A DNA stretch of 7,684 nucleotides from Lysobacteraceae bacterium (GCA_004173415.1 SEHC01000090.1:1-7684); one strand, 5' to 3'. Shown: positions 1 through 7,154, numbered from the stretch's first letter. Program-made: numbers and translations. Notes: a model not told the origin generated them from the sequence alone.

Positions 1-84
1 GGCTACGAAAACTTGGGTCCGGGAGACCGCCGCGAGGGCCGCGTCCCGATCGCACCCGCATGGAAACCCCGCAGGCAGGCGGCC

Positions 85-113
85 ATTATAGACAGGGCGA
101 CCGTTCCCGGTAA
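85..113 (-). promoter_or_regulatory. Sigma-70 type promoter firing leftward out of the window
   Basis: On the minus strand a perfect TATAAT (-10, 90 to 85) lies 17 bp after TTACCG (-35, 113 to 108; 3 of 6 consensus positions). Transcription would start near 78 and run left, off the window. It lies just beyond the pgl stop codon, so the next leftward gene probably has its own transcript. No convincing coding sequence is visible in 1-84: an ATG at 61 to 59 opens a minus-strand frame to the edge but has no ribosome-binding site and no recognisable protein. The -10 match is exact and the -35 is weak. The rest of 1-180 shows no other feature. Confidence 0.5.
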
Positions 114-180
114 CGCTCCCGGCCGCCGCCACGTGCATTTCCCCCAGCCACGCCTGCGCCTTGCGGCCTGAGCGGGCGAC

Positions 181-903
181 TCATGCGGTGCAGAACACCT
201 GCATCGGCGCCTGCGTCTGTTCGAGCACCCGGCGGATCGGATAGGCGCGGCCTGCGCCGGTGCCGGCGACCGCTGCGGCCAGCACGCGCAGCTTCTCCGC
301 GCCCTCCACATGCAGGTAGGGATGGCGCGCCGAGGCGATCGGCGGCAGGCTCAGGGTGATCCGCGCCTCGCCGGCGGCCGGCGCGCGCATCGGCAGGACC
401 AGGGCCGTGGCGGCCGGGTCCAGGGCCTGGCCCAGGTGGTCGCCGCCGGCGAAGAACGAAGCGGTATGGCCGTCGCCGCCCATGCCCAGGACCACCACAT
501 CCAAGGGCCGCGGCAGCGCGCGCAAGTCGTTCTCGACTTCGCCGACCGCATCCTCCGGGCGTGCGGCCGGCCGGTACAGGGGGACGAACCGGGCCGCCGC
601 CGCCGGCCCCTGCAGCAGGTGCTGGCGGACCAGGGCGGCATTGGAACGCGCGCTGGATTCGGGCACCCAGCGCTCGTCGACCAGGGTCACCACCACCCGC
701 GGCCAGTCCAGCGCCTGCGTGGCCAGGGCCTGGAGGAAGGCCCTGGGGGTGTTGCCGCCGGAGACGGCCAGGCTGGCGAGGCGGCCGGCGGCCAGGGCCG
801 CGGCCAGGTCGGCGGCTACCGCGGCGGCCAGCGCGCGGGCCAGCGCTGCGCCGTCGGCGAACGCGTGCATGCGGATCCGCGGGGACAGGTCGGCGGCGTC
901 CAT
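181..903 (-). CDS. pgl: 6-phosphogluconolactonase
   Basis: This 240-residue cytoplasmic enzyme hydrolyses 6-phosphogluconolactone to 6-phosphogluconate, the step after glucose-6-phosphate dehydrogenase. The length is typical of the DevB/SOL type (240-260). Visible family motifs are VSGGNTP (47-53), LVDERWVP (74-81), the following SNAALVR (87-93) and VLGMGGDGHTASFF (138-151), which form the sugar-phosphate pocket and active site. The frame also runs upstream as an open shadow inside zwf, so the start must be chosen: ATG at 903 begins 8 nt after the zwf stop and gives a family-sized protein. The Shine-Dalgarno is poor, so translation is probably coupled to zwf. An internal ATG at 870 (residue 12) is possible but less likely. 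It is the second gene of a zwf-pgl operon. The N-terminal third is very alanine-rich, which fits the high GC content. Confidence 0.95.
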   Translation of the reverse strand: MDAADLSPRIRMHAFADGAALARALAAAVAADLAAALAAGRLASLAVSGGNTPRAFLQALATQALDWPRVVVTLVDERWVPESSARSNAALVRQHLLQGPAAAARFVPLYRPAARPEDAVGEVENDLRALPRPLDVVVLGMGGDGHTASFFAGGDHLGQALDPAATALVLPMRAPAAGEARITLSLPPIASARHPYLHVEGAEKLRVLAAAVAGTGAGRAYPIRRVLEQTQAPMQVFCTA

Positions 904-911
904 TGGCCGGC

Positions 912-2405
<1,494 letters not shown>

Positions 2406-2412
2406 GTCAGGT

Positions 2413-2417
2413 CTCTC
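2413..2417 (-). promoter_or_regulatory. Ribosome-binding site deciding the zwf GTG start
   Basis: GAGAG on the minus strand, 7 nt before the GTG at 2405-2403. It supports the GTG over the upstream in-frame ATGs, which have no such site and fall inside the operator and promoter region. Confidence 0.5.
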
Positions 2418-2443
2418 GGCACAGCAGCAGGGGAAGCACGGAA

Positions 2444-2461
2444 AATACCACCGAAATACCA
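2444..2461 (-). promoter_or_regulatory. Tandem TGGTATT operator upstream of zwf (NagQ-box-like)
   Basis: Read on the minus strand this is TGGTATT-TCGG-TGGTATT: two identical heptamers 4 bp apart, an 11-bp period that puts both on about the same face of the helix. The second heptamer runs into TATTTT (2447 to 2442), the best candidate -10 for zwf, giving a start near 2435 and a leader of about 30 nt. A bound repressor would block polymerase. From memory, NagQ boxes of the Xanthomonas N-acetylglucosamine regulon have this same form (TGGTATT repeats spaced by 4 bp). That the adjacent GntR/UTRA protein binds here is inferred. Confidence 0.7.
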
Positions 2462-2507
2462 TGCCTGCCATCCAGCGCCATGGGCCGCATACGGACGCGG
2501 GGGGCCA

Positions 2508-2536
2508 TTGCGCCATTGGTATTCCACTGGTACTTT
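2508..2536 (+). promoter_or_regulatory. Candidate promoter of the GntR regulator
   Basis: TTGCGC (2508-2513) and TACTTT (2531-2536) are separated by exactly 17 bp. Both hexamers are only moderate matches (3 of 6 each). The start predicted 7 nt past the -10 is A2543, the first base of the ATG, so the mRNA would be leaderless. This fits the absence of any Shine-Dalgarno before the ATG. The -10 lies within the tandem operator. Confidence 0.4.
2517..2534 (+). promoter_or_regulatory. Tandem TGGTATT operator upstream of the GntR gene (NagQ-box-like)
   Basis: On the plus strand: TGGTATT-CCAC-TGGTACT, followed by TTTTCC. It is the mirror copy of the box in front of zwf, with the same heptamer, 4-bp spacing and pyrimidine tail, and one mismatch in the second heptamer. 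Centre-to-centre distance to the other box is 73 bp, close to seven helical turns. It ends 8 bp before the regulator's ATG and overlaps its candidate -10 element, which suggests autorepression. Confidence 0.7.
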
Positions 2537-2542
2537 TCCATC

Positions 2543-3292
2543 ATGTCCTCGCTCCTGTCCCTCGAATACCACCGCCTGGCCGGCGCCGACACCACCCGCA
2601 CCCTGGCCTACGTGCGCCTGCGCCGGGCCGTGCACAACCTGATCGACAGCGGCGTGCTGCAACCGGGCCAGGCCCTGCCCAGCGAACGCGACCTGTGCCA
2701 GCAACTGGCGCTGTCGCGGGTCACCGTGCGCCGGGCCCTGGCCGGACTGGTCGAGTCGGGCCTGCTGGTCCAACGCCACGGCGCCGGCAGTTTCGTGGCC
2801 GAACGCATCCAGCGCTCGTTCTCGCGCCTGACCAGTTTCACCGACGACCTGCGCGAGCGCGGGCTCAACCCGCGTTCGGAGTTCTTCGACCGCAGCGTGG
2901 GCGAAGTCACGCCCGATGAAGCGATGGCCCTGAACCTGTCCCCCGGCAGCGGCGTGGTGCGCATCCACCGGCTGCGCTACGGCGGCGATTCGCCGCTGGC
3001 GGTGGAACGCACCCTGGTCCCGCATGCGCTGTTGCCCGACCCCATGCGCGTGGTCGATTCGCTGTACGAGGCCCTGCAACCGTATGGCAACCGTCCGGTC
3101 CGCGCCCTGCAGCACCTGCGCGCGGTGGCCCTGGATGCGGAAACCGCGCGCCTGCTGCAGCTGCCCGAAGGCAGCCCGGGCCTGCTGATAGAACGCCGCG
3201 CCTTCCTGGCCGACGGCCGGGTGGTCGAATCGACGCGCTCGTTCTATCGCGGCGACGCCTACGATTTCGTCGCCGAACTGCACAGCGACTGA
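2543..3292 (+). CDS. GntR/HutC-family transcriptional regulator with UTRA sensor domain (NagQ/NagR/DasR-like)
   Basis: This 249-residue DNA-binding regulator has an N-terminal winged helix (about 17-87) with the GntR signature: LPSERDLCQQLALSRVTVRR (45-64), then LVESGLLVQRHGAGSFV (69-85). A linker (SFTDDLRERGLNPRSEF, 98-114) leads to a C-terminal UTRA ligand domain (about 95-245) with the ...AVERTLVP... (153-160) and RSFYRGDAYDF (232-242) motifs. UTRA relatives sense small metabolites; NagR, YvoA and DasR bind amino-sugar phosphates. Here the sensed ligand is inferred to be a hexosamine phosphate because the flanking boxes match the NagQ type. A histidine or other ligand cannot be excluded. 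The ATG at 2543 is chosen because it starts the conserved domain; upstream in-frame codons cross the operators. It is divergent from zwf-pgl and probably represses both itself and that operon. I leave the symbol blank because orthology to nagQ is not shown. Confidence 0.9.
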   Translation: MSSLLSLEYHRLAGADTTRTLAYVRLRRAVHNLIDSGVLQPGQALPSERDLCQQLALSRVTVRRALAGLVESGLLVQRHGAGSFVAERIQRSFSRLTSFTDDLRERGLNPRSEFFDRSVGEVTPDEAMALNLSPGSGVVRIHRLRYGGDSPLAVERTLVPHALLPDPMRVVDSLYEALQPYGNRPVRALQHLRAVALDAETARLLQLPEGSPGLLIERRAFLADGRVVESTRSFYRGDAYDFVAELHSD

Positions 3293-3338
3293 GCCCGGCC
3301 ATGGGCCCGCAACGCAGGGGCAGCGCGCCGGGCGGCGT

Positions 3339-3344
3339 TATCAT
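3339..3344 (+). promoter_or_regulatory. Candidate -10 element of the hydrolase-zapE operon
   Basis: TATCAT ends 6 nt before the ATG at 3351, so transcription would begin on or next to the A of the start codon and give a leaderless mRNA. No ribosome-binding site precedes the ATG, which fits. No good -35 is visible at 16-18 bp, so the call is tentative. Read-through from the regulator gene, 58 bp upstream, is the alternative. Confidence 0.35.
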
Positions 3345-3350
3345 CTGCGC

Positions 3351-4010
3351 ATGACAGCGCCCCCGTTCCCGAATGCCGCGGCCAGCCTGGCCCTGGATGG
3401 TCCCGCAGGCAGCCTGGAGATGGCTGTGGATCCGGCCGATCCCGGTACCGGCCTGCCCCTGACCGTGATCCTCTGCCATCCCCTGTCCACCGAAGGCGGC
3501 AGCCTCAACAACAAGGTGGTGACCATGGCCGCGCGCAGCCTGCGCGAGCTGGGTGCGGCTACGGTGCGCTTCAATTTCCGCGGCGTCGGCCATTCCCAGG
3601 GCAGCTTCGACCACGGCAACGGCGAACGCCAGGACCTGCTCGCGGTGGTCGACTGGGTCCGCGCCCAGCGCCCCGGCGATGCGCTGTGGCTGGCCGGCTT
3701 CAGTTTCGGCGCCTACGTTTCCCTGCGCGCCGCCGGGCAGGTGCAGCCGGATGCGCTGATCTCGATCGCCCCGCCGGCCGGCCGCTGGGACTTCGCCAGC
3801 CTGGTCATCCCCGGCTGCCCGTGGCTGGTGATCCAGGGCGACGAGGACGAGATCGTCGAGCCGCAGGCGGTGTACGACTGGATCGACACGCTCAAGCGCA
3901 AGCCCGAGCTGGTGCGCATGCCCGGCACCAGCCACTTCTTCCATCGCAAGCTGATCGACCTGCGCGGCGCGCTGCAGCACGCGGTCCGGCCTTGGCTGCC
4001 CGCTGCGTGA
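3351..4010 (+). CDS. Small alpha/beta hydrolase (COG2945-like), substrate unknown
   Basis: This 219-residue soluble alpha/beta-hydrolase-fold protein has no signal peptide or lid domain. The catalytic triad can be read: nucleophile S118 in GFSFG (116-120), acid D166 in GDEDEIV (163-169; D164 is the other candidate) and H195 in GTSHFFH (192-198). The oxyanion-side motif CHPLSTEGGSLNN (42-54) and the strand-turn RFNFRGVGHSQGSFDHG (73-89) are typical of the 'alpha/beta superfamily hydrolase' group found in many proteobacteria. The substrate is not known for this group, so no reaction is assigned beyond ester or related bond hydrolysis. Its stop codon overlaps the zapE start (GTGA), so the two genes are co-transcribed and translationally linked. 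I know of no functional link between them. Confidence 0.88.
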   Translation: MTAPPFPNAAASLALDGPAGSLEMAVDPADPGTGLPLTVILCHPLSTEGGSLNNKVVTMAARSLRELGAATVRFNFRGVGHSQGSFDHGNGERQDLLAVVDWVRAQRPGDALWLAGFSFGAYVSLRAAGQVQPDALISIAPPAGRWDFASLVIPGCPWLVIQGDEDEIVEPQAVYDWIDTLKRKPELVRMPGTSHFFHRKLIDLRGALQHAVRPWLPAA

Positions 4011-5107
4011 ACCAGGCCAGCGAGGGGCTGCTGCCGTCGCAGGCCTACGCCCACGGCGCGGCGCGCGGCGACTGGCGCGATGATCCGGCCCAGCATGCGG
4101 CCTTGCGCGAACTGGACCGCATCCATGCGGCGCTGGCCGATCCGGGCGAGGGCGGCTGGCGCGGCAGGCTGTCGTTCTGGAAGAAACCCGAGCCGGTGCG
4201 CGGCCTGTACTTCTGGGGCGGGGTCGGCCGCGGCAAGACCTTCCTGGTCGACCTGTTTTACGACAGCCTGCCGATCCAGCAGAAATACCGGACCCATTTC
4301 CACCGCTTCATGCGTGGCGTGCACGAGCGCCTGCGCGAGCACGCCGGGCAGAGCGATCCGCTGGCCAGGATCGCCGGGGAATGGCGCGACGAACTGCGGA
4401 TCCTGGTCCTGGACGAGTTCTTCGTCACCGACATCGGTGACGCCATGCTCCTGGGCCGGCTGCTGGAGAAGCTGTTCGCCGAAGGCGTGACCCTGGTGAC
4501 CACCTCCAACACCGCGCCCGAGCACCTCTACAAGGACGGCTTGCAGCGCGAGAGTTTCCTTCCCGCCATCAAGCTGTTGCAGGCGCATTGCGCGGTGCTG
4601 CATGCCGAAGGCCAGGAAGACTACCGCCTGCGCGCGCTGACCCGGTCGCCGGTGTACCGCACGCCGCTCGATGGGCAATCCGATGCCTGGCTGGGCGAGC
4701 GCTGGCACGAGTTGAGCGGGCGGGCGGAGAAGCGCGGCAACATCGAGATCGAATCGCGCCGCATCCCGGTGCGCGCACGCGGCAAGGGCATCGTCTGGTT
4801 CGACTTCACCGCCCTGTGCGAAGGTCCGCGCGGGACCAGCGACTACATCGAGGTCGCGCGCGAATTCAACACCGTGCTGCTGGGCGGGATCCCCGCCTTC
4901 GGCCGAGACAACGAGGACGCCGCGCGCCGCTTCGTCAACCTGGTCGACGAGCTGTACGACCGCCACGTCAACCTGGTCTGCACCGCCGCCACCCTGCCGA
5001 CCGGCCTGTATTCGGGAACGCGTTTGCAGGGCGCCTTCGAGCGCACCGCCTCGCGCCTGATCGAGATGCAGAGCGCGGAGTACCTGGCCTCGCAGCACAA
5101 GGCCTGA
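4007..5107 (+). CDS. zapE: Cell division protein ZapE (AFG1-like P-loop ATPase)
   Basis: This 366-residue ATPase (E. coli ZapE, 375) is known in E. coli to associate with the Z-ring and destabilise FtsZ polymers; homologues in mitochondria are AFG1/LACE1. Visible are Walker A GGVGRGKT (71-78), Walker B ILVLDEFFVTDIGDAM (132-147), the sensor-like VTTSNTAPEHLY (164-175), the QRESFLPAI stretch (180-188), and a C-terminal part with FDFTALCEGPRGTSDYIEVA typical of the family. The frame is open well upstream inside the hydrolase gene, so the start is a choice: GTG at 4007 overlaps the hydrolase stop by 4 nt and gives the family length and N-terminus (LLPSQAYAHG). It has no Shine-Dalgarno, which fits coupled translation. 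It is the last gene of the operon and is followed by palindromic repeats that may terminate it. Confidence 0.95.
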   Translation: MNQASEGLLPSQAYAHGAARGDWRDDPAQHAALRELDRIHAALADPGEGGWRGRLSFWKKPEPVRGLYFWGGVGRGKTFLVDLFYDSLPIQQKYRTHFHRFMRGVHERLREHAGQSDPLARIAGEWRDELRILVLDEFFVTDIGDAMLLGRLLEKLFAEGVTLVTTSNTAPEHLYKDGLQRESFLPAIKLLQAHCAVLHAEGQEDYRLRALTRSPVYRTPLDGQSDAWLGERWHELSGRAEKRGNIEIESRRIPVRARGKGIVWFDFTALCEGPRGTSDYIEVAREFNTVLLGGIPAFGRDNEDAARRFVNLVDELYDRHVNLVCTAATLPTGLYSGTRLQGAFERTASRLIEMQSAEYLASQHKA

Positions 5108-5137
5108 TCCTGTCCCCCGAGGGACTTTCTTCGGAGC

Positions 5138-5166
5138 GTAGGAGCGGGCCTTGCCCGCGATGCTCC
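5138..5166 (+). repeat. REP/GTAG-type palindromic repeat
   Basis: The element starts with GTAG, followed by GGAGC, an inner stem GCGGGC-CTT-GCCCGC (5144-5158) and a closing GCTCC (5162-5166). A GTAG head, an imperfect stem and an intergenic position are the marks of REP-like elements common in Stenotrophomonas, Xanthomonas and Pseudomonas (SMAG class). It lies 30 bp past zapE. No transposase is present; such elements are moved in trans by RAYT/TnpA-REP proteins. Confidence 0.65.
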
Positions 5167-5175
5167 TGTTCTGCC

Positions 5176-5245
5176 TTGTAGGTCCGAGCTTGCTCGGATG
5201 CTTTTGATTTACGCCAACAGCATCCGAGCAAGCTCGGACCTACAA
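5176..5245. repeat. Perfect 27-bp inverted pair of GTAG palindromes between convergent genes
   Basis: The segment 5176-5202 is exactly repeated in inverse at 5219-5245, with a 16-bp spacer. Each arm starts TTGTAGG and contains its own hairpin, TCCGAGC-TT-GCTCGGA (5183-5198, and its mirror), so the DNA can form either two small hairpins or one long one. It is a head-to-head REP doublet of a different sequence family from the element just upstream. Lying between the 3' ends of zapE and the leftward RNB gene, it could act as a bidirectional terminator, though there is no strong T-tract. The remaining bases to 5309 hold only a short CCGGATC direct repeat (5254-5260, 5264-5270). Confidence 0.8.
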
Positions 5246-5309
5246 AGGAAAATCCGGATCGGACCGGATCTGGACCGACCCCATCGCGAGGGCAATCCCT
5301 TTTCTGCAA

Positions 5310-6749
5310 TTAGTCCGCAAGCACGAACCGGATCCTGCGCGTGGCCGGATCCGCTTCCACCAGCCGAACCTTGACCTGTTCGCCCAGCGGCAACGCGGCG
5401 GCGGCTTCGACCCGGGCCAGGATCGCCGGCTCGCGGAGCATCACTTCGCCCTGCCGCGGATCCTTCTGCTCGATCTCCACGATCGCGCCCTCGAAGACCT
5501 CGCCCACCCGCGATGCCAGCGCCGCCGCTTCGGCCAGGTCGAGGACCGCGTTCTCGTAGCGGCTGGCGCGACGCGCCGACTCCTGCATCGTGGCCGGCAG
5601 TCCCGGCAGCGCGTCCAGCACCCACTGCGGCACCGGCGTGCCCGCGCACAGGGCAAGGCAGGTCTCGCCGGTGTAACGGTCCACCAGCCGCCGCAACGGC
5701 GCGGTGACGTGGGTGTATTGCGCGGCAAGGGCGGAATGACGCGAGTCTTCCGGCACGGCGCCATCGAAGGCGACGTAGCCGGCGCCGCGCAGCACCGTGG
5801 TGCAGGCGGTCATCATCGCCACGTCGCGCGGATTGGCCGGATCCAGCGAACGGATGAAATCCGGATAGTCGCGCGATGGGGGCCAGTCGACGCCGAGCGC
5901 CCGCGCCGTGCGCCGCAGGCGCGCCAGCGCGCGCGGATCGGCTTCGGGCAGGGTGCGCAGCAGGCCGACGCCGTGGGAAACCATCAGGTGCGCGGCGGCC
6001 ATCCCGGTCAGCAGGGAAATCTGTTCGTTCCAGTCCTCGACCGGATGGCGGGCGCGGAATTCCAGCGTCCAGTGCCCGTCCTCGACGCGGACCTCCTGTT
6101 CCGGCAGCGGCAGGCTGACCCCGCCGCGCTTTTGCTCGCGCTGCTTGCGCAACTCTCCGATCTCGCGCAACACCGCCCACATCGGGCCGGCCTTGCCGCT
6201 GTCGATCTGTTGCTGCACCCCGGCATAGTCGAGCTTGGCCCGGCTCCTGATCCGCGCGCGATGCACGTCGACCGCGATGCCTTCGCCGCTGGCGTCGAGT
6301 TCGATGGTCCACAACAGCGCCGGCCGCACCTGTTCCGGCAACAACGAGGCCGCGTTTTCGGACAAGGCCTTGGGATGCAGCGGGATCTTGGCGTCGGCGC
6401 CATACAGGGTTTCACCCCGGCGATGGGCTTCGAGGTCGATCGCATCGCCGGCGCTGACGAACGCGGCGACATCGGCGATTGCGTAATGCACGCGATAACC
6501 GTCGCCGTTGCGCTCGACGAACATCGCCTGGTCCAGGTCCATCGCATCGGGCGGATCGATGGTGACGAATTCGATGTCGGTGCGGTCCTCGTCCGGCAAG
6601 CGCGGATTGGCGGCGGCAACAATGGCGGCCTGTTCGACTTCCGGCGGAAACTGCGCAGGCAGGCCTAGCTCGCGCTGCAGGCCCTCCATGCCGCGGGCCA
6701 GCGCCGGATCCTGCGGCGTGCGCAGGCGGATGCAGCGTGTGGTCGTCAC
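5310..6749 (-). CDS. RNB-domain exoribonuclease (RNase II/R family, short form)
   Basis: The protein is 479 residues. RNB enzymes degrade RNA 3'-to-5' with Mg2+. The RNB core begins around residue 57 with DIEFVTIDPPDAMDLDQAM (D65, D71, D73 match three of the four metal-binding aspartates of RNase II; the fourth position is Q74), continues with IADVAAFVSAGDAID, LLPEQVRPALLW and RSRAKLDYAG, and ends with the signature YTHVTAPLRRLVDRY (345-359). Full RNase II/R (over 640 residues) has cold-shock domains in front and an S1 domain behind; here there is almost nothing before the RNB domain and only about 60-70 residues after it, ending in a small beta-rich stretch (AIVEIEQ...VKVRLVEAD). RNA targets are unknown. 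The start is GTG at 6749, preceded by AAAGGA 5 nt upstream; the in-frame ATG at 6851 is rejected as too far up. It is divergent from nrdA. Confidence 0.92.
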   Translation of the reverse strand: MTTTRCIRLRTPQDPALARGMEGLQRELGLPAQFPPEVEQAAIVAAANPRLPDEDRTDIEFVTIDPPDAMDLDQAMFVERNGDGYRVHYAIADVAAFVSAGDAIDLEAHRRGETLYGADAKIPLHPKALSENAASLLPEQVRPALLWTIELDASGEGIAVDVHRARIRSRAKLDYAGVQQQIDSGKAGPMWAVLREIGELRKQREQKRGGVSLPLPEQEVRVEDGHWTLEFRARHPVEDWNEQISLLTGMAAAHLMVSHGVGLLRTLPEADPRALARLRRTARALGVDWPPSRDYPDFIRSLDPANPRDVAMMTACTTVLRGAGYVAFDGAVPEDSRHSALAAQYTHVTAPLRRLVDRYTGETCLALCAGTPVPQWVLDALPGLPATMQESARRASRYENAVLDLAEAAALASRVGEVFEGAIVEIEQKDPRQGEVMLREPAILARVEAAAALPLGEQVKVRLVEADPATRRIRFVLAD

Positions 6750-6754
6750 CGGAA

Positions 6755-6760
6755 TCCTTT
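6755..6760 (-). promoter_or_regulatory. Ribosome-binding site deciding the RNB gene GTG start
   Basis: AAAGGA on the minus strand, 5 nt before the GTG at 6749-6747. It is the strongest Shine-Dalgarno in the window and fixes the start at the GTG, not at the upstream ATG (6851) or a downstream ATG in MEGLQ. Confidence 0.75.
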
Positions 6761-6784
6761 GATCGAGGCCGTTCGCCTGTCCCG

Positions 6785-6790
6785 ATTCTA
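6785..6790 (-). promoter_or_regulatory. Candidate -10 element of the RNB gene
   Basis: TAGAAT on the minus strand (5 of 6 matches to TATAAT) would start transcription near 6778 and give a leader of about 29 nt that carries the AAAGGA site. No clear -35 is found 16-18 bp upstream, so the call rests on the -10 and its position. Confidence 0.4.
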
Positions 6791-6859
6791 GTCGCTGGCA
6801 AGGGTTGGCGCGTCCTTCCGTGATGGAGCGGCACAAGGAACAAGCCACCATATTTTGTG

Positions 6860-6888
6860 TTGACGGTCTTTGGCAGGCCCACTATCTT
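6860..6888 (+). promoter_or_regulatory. Promoter of the nrdA transcript
   Basis: TTGACG (6860-6865, 5 of 6) and TATCTT (6883-6888, 4 of 6) are separated by exactly 17 bp. The predicted start, near 6895, coincides with the first base of the riboswitch closing stem (GTCGG, 6895-6899), so the aptamer begins at the 5' end of the mRNA. This is the best -35/-10 pair in the window. Confidence 0.7.
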
Positions 6889-6894
6889 GTGGCC

Positions 6895-7152
6895 GTCGGT
6901 TCCGGCGGCTCGTGCCTCCGGATGAAAAGGGAAGCCGGTTCGAATCCGGCACTGCCCCGCAGCGGTATGTGGAAACGAACCCGTCATTGCACTGAGGCAC
7001 AGGCCTTGGGAAGCGGCGGGCTAGGAGAAGCAGGAACGAGGAACGAGTAGTGAGGAACGAGTAAAAAGCAGGCACGGCCGCGCTTTCACTCTTTCCTCGT
7101 TTCTCACTACTCGTTCCTCACTTCAAGTCCACGAGTCCGAAGACCTGCCGAC
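6895..7152 (+). promoter_or_regulatory. Cobalamin (B12) riboswitch
   Basis: An adenosylcobalamin-sensing leader. Seen in order: closing stem P1, GTCGG (6895-6899) with CCGAC (7148-7152); the invariant core GATGAAAAGGGAA (6921-6933); the P6-type hairpin GCCGG-TTCGAAT-CCGGC (6934-6950); CTGCCCCGCAGCGGTATG (6952-6969); the CACTG...CCTTGGGAAG arm (about 6990-7014) and the CGGCGGG that follows it; and the 3' B12 box AGTCCGAAGACCTGCC (7134-7149), nearly identical to E. coli btuB. Between about 7031 and 7120 a repeat-built hairpin fills the variable-arm position, making the element about 258 nt. It lies upstream of a class I reductase, so B12 would lower nrdA expression. No T-tract terminator follows, so control is probably translational. 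Confidence 0.93.
7038..7119 (+). repeat. Repeat-built 24-bp inverted repeat inside the riboswitch
   Basis: Arms 7038-7061 and 7096-7119 are complementary at 23 of 24 positions, and the exception (G7055/T7102) is a G-U pair in RNA, so the stem is continuous. The 34-nt loop has a further AAAGC/GCTTT pairing (7065-7069 with 7082-7086). The left side is made of GGAACGAG units at 7033-7040, 7040-7047 and 7054-7061; the right arm holds the complements at 7110-7117 and 7096-7103 (one change). The sequence is purine-rich on one arm and much lower in GC than its surroundings, unlike the rest of the aptamer. It looks like a mobile or amplified intergenic repeat. Confidence 0.85.
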
Positions 7153-7154
7153 AG

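Noticed and set aside
1..171. The 3' end of a plus-strand gene entering from the left
   Set aside because: Frame 1 is open to 171, but its translation is Arg/Pro-rich without any recognisable C-terminus, and it runs through the leftward promoter.
2406..2516. An N-terminal extension of Zwf from ATG 2516
   Set aside because: It would add 37 residues unlike the family, lies over the operators, and has no ribosome-binding site; GTG 2405 has one.
3713..5098. A 461-codon minus-strand frame opposite zapE
   Set aside because: It is a shadow of zapE, with no recognisable domain and codon-complement composition.
5709..6668. A 319-codon plus-strand frame opposite the RNB gene
   Set aside because: It is antisense to conserved RNB motifs, and its protein is rich in Gln/Arg/Gly without family resemblance.
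7031..7124. A CRISPR array or tandem-repeat locus
   Set aside because: There are only three short GGAACGAG units on one arm and complements on the other, with no regular spacers; it is an inverted repeat.
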